Below the pieces are notes generated by a model that saw nothing but the letters and a program-made list of their open reading frames with translations, did no database searches and had not been told where the DNA came from. A stretch of DNA of 64,000 bases, taken from contig NZ_SMYO01000006.1 of NCBI RefSeq assembly GCF_004358205.1, positions 1 to 64,000 on the forward strand, in the 5' to 3' direction. Made by a program: the position numbers and the translations under genes. Positions 60,082-64,000 of the stretch are shown here, in pieces. The DNA is from Bacillus salipaludis (lineage in GTDB: Bacteria; Bacillota; Bacilli; Bacillales_B; DSM-18226). Numbering within the stretch: position 1 is the stretch's first letter; each line of letters starts with the position of its first letter.

Positions 60082-60672
60082 ATGCTGAAAATTGGGATAC
60101 TTGCATTACAGGGTGCAGTCAGAGAGCATATTAGACAAATAGAAGAGCTTGGTTGTGAAGCCATTTCTGTTAAATCTGTTGAGGATCTAAAAGATATAAA
60201 TGGTCTGGTATTGCCTGGCGGAGAAAGTACGACAATGCGTAAGCTGCTGGACCGTTACGGTTTACTAGAACCCATTCGTGCTTTAGCTGACAAAGGAATT
60301 CCGATGTTTGGAACATGTGCGGGTCTGATTTTATTAGCAAAAGAAATCGTCGGATATGATACGCCTCATCTTGGGTTAATGGAAGTAGTGGTTGAACGGA
60401 ATTCATTCGGACGCCAAGTAGATAGTTTTGAAGTAGAGCTATCCATTCATGGAATAGGGGAAGATATTCCTGCTGTTTTTATCCGGGCACCACATATCGT
60501 AGATGCCGGTGAAAATGTTGAAATTCTAGCAAAACATGAAGAGCGCATTGTGTTAGCTCGAGAAGGTCAATTTTTAGGTTGTTCCTTTCATCCAGAGTTA
60601 ACAGAAGATAGTAGAATTATGAAGTATTTTATTCAAATGGTACGAGAGAACACAACTGTTTTATCTCATTAG
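60082..60672 (+). CDS. pdxT: PLP synthase glutaminase subunit PdxT
   Basis: A 196-residue class I glutaminase that feeds ammonia to PdxS. Seen: [39 protein letters not shown], nucleophile Cys79 in [11 protein letters not shown], and His-x-Glu in FHPELTED, completing the triad. It begins directly after the pdxS stop, with AGGAACGTGG in the pdxS end as RBS. The stop is followed by a terminator at 60763. Confidence 0.97.
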   Translation: MLKIGILALQGAVREHIRQIEELGCEAISVKSVEDLKDINGLVLPGGESTTMRKLLDRYGLLEPIRALADKGIPMFGTCAGLILLAKEIVGYDTPHLGLMEVVVERNSFGRQVDSFEVELSIHGIGEDIPAVFIRAPHIVDAGENVEILAKHEERIVLAREGQFLGCSFHPELTEDSRIMKYFIQMVRENTTVLSH

Positions 60673-60762
60673 GAATGTCTTCAAATTGTATAAAAGTGTT
60701 TCCATATATATGTAACAAGAGATTTAAAAAGCTAACATAGTGAACCAAAATATAAAACGGTA

Positions 60763-60808
60763 AAACACTCACAAATTTATTTATAAATTTTTGTGGGTGT
60801 TTTTTTAT
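60763..60808 (+). terminator. Terminator after pdxT
   Basis: AAACACTCACAAATTT / AAATTTTTGTGGGTGTTT hairpin followed by TTTTT. Confidence 0.85.
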
Positions 60809-60949
60809 AGAAATCCCACTGCTTCGAAGAGCACCACAGAAAACCACCGTAATAAATAAAACAAGTAAAGGAGAAACTAGAGTAATTACTCTTCTGAAAA
60901 ATGTTTCAAAAGCAGTTTTTGCATGGAATCGGCCATTACTTTTGTGCAC

Positions 60950-61186
60950 TCACCCCATGATATCCTTTTCATTCCTTTGAGTTTTCTTCTGCTTAGTAAT
61001 TTTGAATCTTCCGTTCCGATTTTTTTCCAAGTTTTCGCCGATCTGACGGCCATAGGGGGTCAAGGATGTAAGTAACTGTTGGCTGATGGTTGCATCTTTT
61101 ACAAATTCATTTGTGCAAATATATCCAATTGCAACTGAACCAAAATGGTTTAAATTCCTATATAAAAGACAAAAATGATGGTACAT
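60950..61186 (-). CDS. Uncertain small protein, minus strand
   Basis: From ATG 61186 a 78-residue frame begins MYHHFCLLYRNLNHFGSVAI and continues with GYICTNEFVKDATISQQLLT, SLTPYGRQIGENLEKNRNGR and a basic end. The composition is protein-like and the frame is coupled to another at its end, but there is no clear RBS and I recognise no family. It may be a real small gene or the remnant of one. A TTG start at 61228 is also possible. Confidence 0.3.
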   Translation of the reverse strand: MYHHFCLLYRNLNHFGSVAIGYICTNEFVKDATISQQLLTSLTPYGRQIGENLEKNRNGRFKITKQKKTQRNEKDIMG

Positions 61187-61246
61187 ACACAGTCCAAAAT
61201 GATCTATTCTTGGTTCGCAGATTAACAACTAGTGAGTGATTAATCA

Positions 61247-62803
61247 ATGAGAAAACTAAAAATAAACAGACTTGCAGACAAAAAGGCTTATGGACGAGAT
61301 ACTGTTTCTCAAGAATCTGCTACAAGTTTTACCGACGACTTACCAATAAATTTAGAATTAGTAAAACAAGAAATCGGTCAAAACTGGGATGTCCATTATC
61401 GGGAGTTTAACATGGGGCGTACTGGGATAGGGGCATGCCTCATTTTTGTCATTGGATTATCTGACATAGAACTCATAAATAAACAAATTATTTCATCCTT
61501 AATGGTTGAATTTTCTTCAGAATTAAAACATGAATTATCCGCAGTAAAAGGAAATCAATTAAATGAATTTTTAAAAAACCAAGTGATCCCGATTAGTGAA
61601 ATTGAAGAGATAGGTTCGATAAAAGTGGCAGCTGCTAAAATCCTAACAGGCTCTGCAGCACTTTTAATCGATGGGTCTTCAGAGGTGCTCGTCTTAGGTA
61701 CCACAAAATTAAAAACAAGAGCGATAGAAGAACCTGTATCTGAGTCTTTAGTCCGAGGGCCTCGCGTTGGATTTACGGAGTCTTTGAGGGATAATACCTC
61801 AATTTTGCGAGGAAACGGTGAAATTGAAAATCTAACCTTTGTAAATTTTCGAGTTGGTAGGACTTTAAAAAAAGATTTGGTGGTTGCTTACATTAAAGGA
61901 ATTGTCGACCCGGATTTAGTTCAAGAGGTAGAAACGCGCATAAAGAAAATTGATCTTGATCATATCCCGGAATCCGGTTATGTCGAGCAGTTGATTGAAG
62001 ATAATTACCGAAGCCCCTTTCCACAGGTGCAGAGTACAGAGCGTCCTGATCGAGTAATGGCTGCTTTAATGGAAGGCCGGGTATCCATTTTACTGGATGG
62101 AACGCCTTTTGCATTAATTGTTCCGGTTACCTTTAGCATGATGTTACAATCACCGGAAGACTATTATGAAAGATGGATTCCCGGTACACTGCTCCGATTA
62201 CTTCGGTATCTGGCATCGATTCTGGCTCTTTTCACACCAGCGCTGTATATTGCTTTTATCTCGTTTCACCCAGGGATGATTCCGACTAAGTTAGCGATTT
62301 CCATTATAGGTTCGAGGACAGGGGTTCCATTCCCGGCATTGATTGAAGCCTTATTCATGGAAATTTCCATAGAAATTTTGAGGGAAGCCGGGCTCCGTCT
62401 GCCAAAACCTATTGGTCCGGCAATGGGCATTGTCGGTGGATTAATTATTGGTGAAGCCGCTGTACAGGCAGGGATTGTGAGCAATATTTTAGTCATTATC
62501 GTATCTTTAACGGCTATTTCATCGTTTGCCATTCCGCAATATAGCGGAGGGATACCGCTACGTATCCTTCGCTTCGTAGCCATGCTTTTTTCTGCAGTTT
62601 TAGGTTTGTACGGGGTGATTTTATTTTTCATCTTCTTAACCGCCCATTTAGTGAAATTAAAAAGTTTTGGCACTCCATATGTGAGTCCGGCGGCTCCTTA
62701 TCGTTTAAGTGATTGGAAGGACTTTATGTTTCGCATGCCGCTTATGATGATGAAGGAACGTCCAAAAGTGAATCATCCGAAAGATAAGATACGGAAGGGA
62801 TAA
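61247..62803 (+). CDS. Spore germinant receptor subunit, GerA family
   Basis: A 518-residue A subunit of a GerA-type receptor. The N-terminal soluble region (about 30-260) holds two domains ([60 protein letters not shown]) and the C-terminal half has five or six helices ([57 protein letters not shown]). A subunits form a membrane channel complex with B and C subunits in the spore inner membrane. The three-gene order A-B-C is intact as far as the window shows. The start has no strong RBS. Nutrient specificity is unknown. Confidence 0.93.
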   Translation: MRKLKINRLADKKAYGRDTVSQESATSFTDDLPINLELVKQEIGQNWDVHYREFNMGRTGIGACLIFVIGLSDIELINKQIISSLMVEFSSELKHELSAVKGNQLNEFLKNQVIPISEIEEIGSIKVAAAKILTGSAALLIDGSSEVLVLGTTKLKTRAIEEPVSESLVRGPRVGFTESLRDNTSILRGNGEIENLTFVNFRVGRTLKKDLVVAYIKGIVDPDLVQEVETRIKKIDLDHIPESGYVEQLIEDNYRSPFPQVQSTERPDRVMAALMEGRVSILLDGTPFALIVPVTFSMMLQSPEDYYERWIPGTLLRLLRYLASILALFTPALYIAFISFHPGMIPTKLAISIIGSRTGVPFPALIEALFMEISIEILREAGLRLPKPIGPAMGIVGGLIIGEAAVQAGIVSNILVIIVSLTAISSFAIPQYSGGIPLRILRFVAMLFSAVLGLYGVILFFIFLTAHLVKLKSFGTPYVSPAAPYRLSDWKDFMFRMPLMMMKERPKVNHPKDKIRKG

Positions 62804-62828
62804 TGTATCGTGAAAGGAAGAGTAAGGT

Positions 62829-63920
62829 ATGATTCTAAATCCTAAAGATCAAATCACGACTTCCCAGGCAGCGGTTATCCTCATCAACGCGATTCTTGGC
62901 ACAGGAATCCTCACCTTGCCCAGGGCGTCCGTAGATAAGGTGGGTACTCCTGATGTATGGATCACCGTTTTGTTAGGCGGGCTGCTAGCAATCCTTGCAG
63001 GAATTATTATTGCGAAGTTAAGCCAGCGATTTCCGCAAAAAACTTTTTATCTCTATAGTCAGGATATTGTAGGCAAGTGGGTCGGCGGATTTCTTGGTTT
63101 ACTTGTTATTGGTTATTTTCTCGCCACATCCGGTTTTCAAATCCGTTCCTTGACGGAAGTAACAAAGTTCTTATTACTGGAAGGAACTCCCAGTTGGGCG
63201 ATTATCCTGCCATTCATGTTGGTGGGGCTTTATTTAATGATGGGCGGAATTAATCCAATTGCACGACATTTTGATATTATTTTACCGATAACGGTCGTCC
63301 TTTTTTTGCTCGCCATTTTTTTGAGTTTCAAAATATTTGAGATCGATAATTTACGTCCCGTATTGGGGGCGGGAATTATACCAGTGCTAAAAGGGGTAAA
63401 AACAACGGCGCTTGCATTTACTGGTCCTGAGGTTATGCTGTTCCTTGTGGCTTTTATGAGTGAGCCAAATAAAGCAGTAAAAGCCGTGATAGTGGGTATT
63501 ACGATTCCTTTAATATTTTATATCATTACTGTCGTCCTTGTAATTGGTGCATTATCAGCGGATGAGGTGGTCACAAGAACATGGCCGACACTTGATCTGC
63601 TGCGAAGTTTTGAAATCTCAGGTTTGATTTTTGAACGATTTGAATCATTGCTGCTGGCGATTTGGATTATGCAAATGTTTACCATTTATACAATTGCACA
63701 CTATGCTGCTGCACTGGGACTGGCTCAAATTTTTAAAAAGAATATTCATACATTTATGATTGGATTGGTACCGGTTATTTATTTAATTTCCATGATTCCT
63801 AAAAATTTAAATGATGTTTTTAAGCTTGGTGATGTAATTGGGAATGCTGCATTGTATCTATTTGGTGTAATGCCACTATTCCTTCTCATCATCGCAAAAT
63901 GGGTGAGAAGGGCAACATGA
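62829..63920 (+). CDS. Spore germinant receptor subunit B, permease type
   Basis: A 363-residue membrane protein of the spore germination permease family (APC superfamily, ten helices). Seen: the opening KDQITTSQAAVILINAILGT, GILTLPRASVDKVGTPDVWI, and LAFTGPEVMLFLVAFMSEP. B subunits bind the germinant. It follows the A subunit by 25 bases (RBS AAAGGAAGAG) and overlaps the C subunit start by four bases (ATGA), so the genes are translated together. Confidence 0.93.
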   Translation: MILNPKDQITTSQAAVILINAILGTGILTLPRASVDKVGTPDVWITVLLGGLLAILAGIIIAKLSQRFPQKTFYLYSQDIVGKWVGGFLGLLVIGYFLATSGFQIRSLTEVTKFLLLEGTPSWAIILPFMLVGLYLMMGGINPIARHFDIILPITVVLFLLAIFLSFKIFEIDNLRPVLGAGIIPVLKGVKTTALAFTGPEVMLFLVAFMSEPNKAVKAVIVGITIPLIFYIITVVLVIGALSADEVVTRTWPTLDLLRSFEISGLIFERFESLLLAIWIMQMFTIYTIAHYAAALGLAQIFKKNIHTFMIGLVPVIYLISMIPKNLNDVFKLGDVIGNAALYLFGVMPLFLLIIAKWVRRAT

Positions 63921-64000
63921 AGTTTAAACACTTGTTCGTTCGTATTCTTTTTGGTTCACTGTCTGTTATTTTTCTGTTTTCCCTCACTGGCTGTTGGAGC
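63917..64000 (+). CDS. Spore germinant receptor subunit C, partial lipoprotein
   Basis: Only the first 28 residues are inside the window: MKFKHLFVRILFGSLSVIFL then FSLTGCWS, a lipoprotein signal with lipobox L-T-G-C. This is the usual start of a GerC-type subunit, anchored to the spore inner membrane. Its ATG overlaps the stop of the B gene. The rest is beyond the window end. Confidence 0.85.
   Translation, partial: MKFKHLFVRILFGSLSVIFLFSLTGCWS

Larger units (their letters stand above)
60673..61246. other. Gap with terminator and uncertain minus-strand frames
   Basis: Contains the pdxST terminator (60763-60808) and two minus-strand frames that touch: one (61228 or 61186 to 60950) ends with ATGGGGTGA and the next begins GTG at 60949, the pattern of coupled genes. 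The second frame encodes a possible membrane helix (RRVITLVSPLLVLFITVVF) but runs into the terminator. I do not recognise either; the promoter for the downstream germination operon should also lie here. Confidence 0.4.

Overview
The window reads as chromosomal DNA of an aerobic, endospore-forming member of the Bacillaceae (Bacillus, Neobacillus or Mesobacillus type). The evidence is low GC content, strong AGGAGG-type ribosome binding sites, many spore genes (GerA-type receptor operon, YjcZ peptides, SleB-like hydrolase, LysM-GH18 germination enzyme, a KinB-like kinase) and Bacillus-specific families. It is mostly single genes and short operons bounded by clear intrinsic terminators. I see no prophage, insertion sequence, CRISPR array or tRNA gene.

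Layout. 1-360: end of an rRNA operon (23S-5S spacer, 5S, terminator). 0.4-8.6 kb: dienelactone hydrolase, DUF1906, a frameshifted vanZ-like gene, nitronate monooxygenase, a DUF438-hemerythrin-PAS protein and a CoA-transferase/acyl-CoA dehydrogenase operon behind a structured leader ending in a terminator. 8.6-14.3 kb: orphan kinase, first brnQ, SleB-like hydrolase and guaC with PurR-type boxes. 14.6-19.6 kb: a chromosomal TubZ/FtsZ-like GTPase, SDR-PanE pair, DUF1002 and proC. 19.6-29.7 kb: HAD phosphatase, small unknowns, FUSC exporter, phosphate permease with its DUF47 partner, DedA fused to a PAP2-like domain, serC, two YjcZ peptides. 30-34.5 kb: an OmpR-type two-component system and a membrane protein gene that share the same triple-repeat operator, flanking a second brnQ. 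34.7-43 kb: mixed housekeeping and unknown genes, including thioredoxin, LysR, a metallo-hydrolase and an rRNA methyltransferase. 43.4-47.8 kb: SDR-ArsR operon with a candidate operator, a 10-copy 52-bp tandem repeat, LysM-GH18, and an SPFH gene followed by a ribbon-helix-helix gene behind a large palindrome. 48-52 kb: UreI/AmiS channel and an MhqR-type quinone-stress cluster with three operator copies. 52-57.5 kb: small unknowns, including a zincin-like protein without its zinc motif and a 26-residue hydrophobic peptide. 57.7-64 kb: pdxR divergent from pdxST, then a spore germinant receptor operon cut by the window edge.

How genes work together. The clearest functional units are pdxR/pdxST (vitamin B6), the MhqR cluster (quinone and electrophile detoxification), the Pit/DUF47 pair (phosphate uptake), the two-component system with its shared operator, and the germinant receptor operon. 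Two genes (vanZ-like near 2.7 kb; a secreted protein near 20.65 kb) carry apparent one-base deletions in T/C-rich runs, so either recent decay or sequencing error should be considered. Several dispersed non-coding repeats occur: paired GC-rich palindromes, a terminal-inverted-repeat element and a higher-order tandem repeat.
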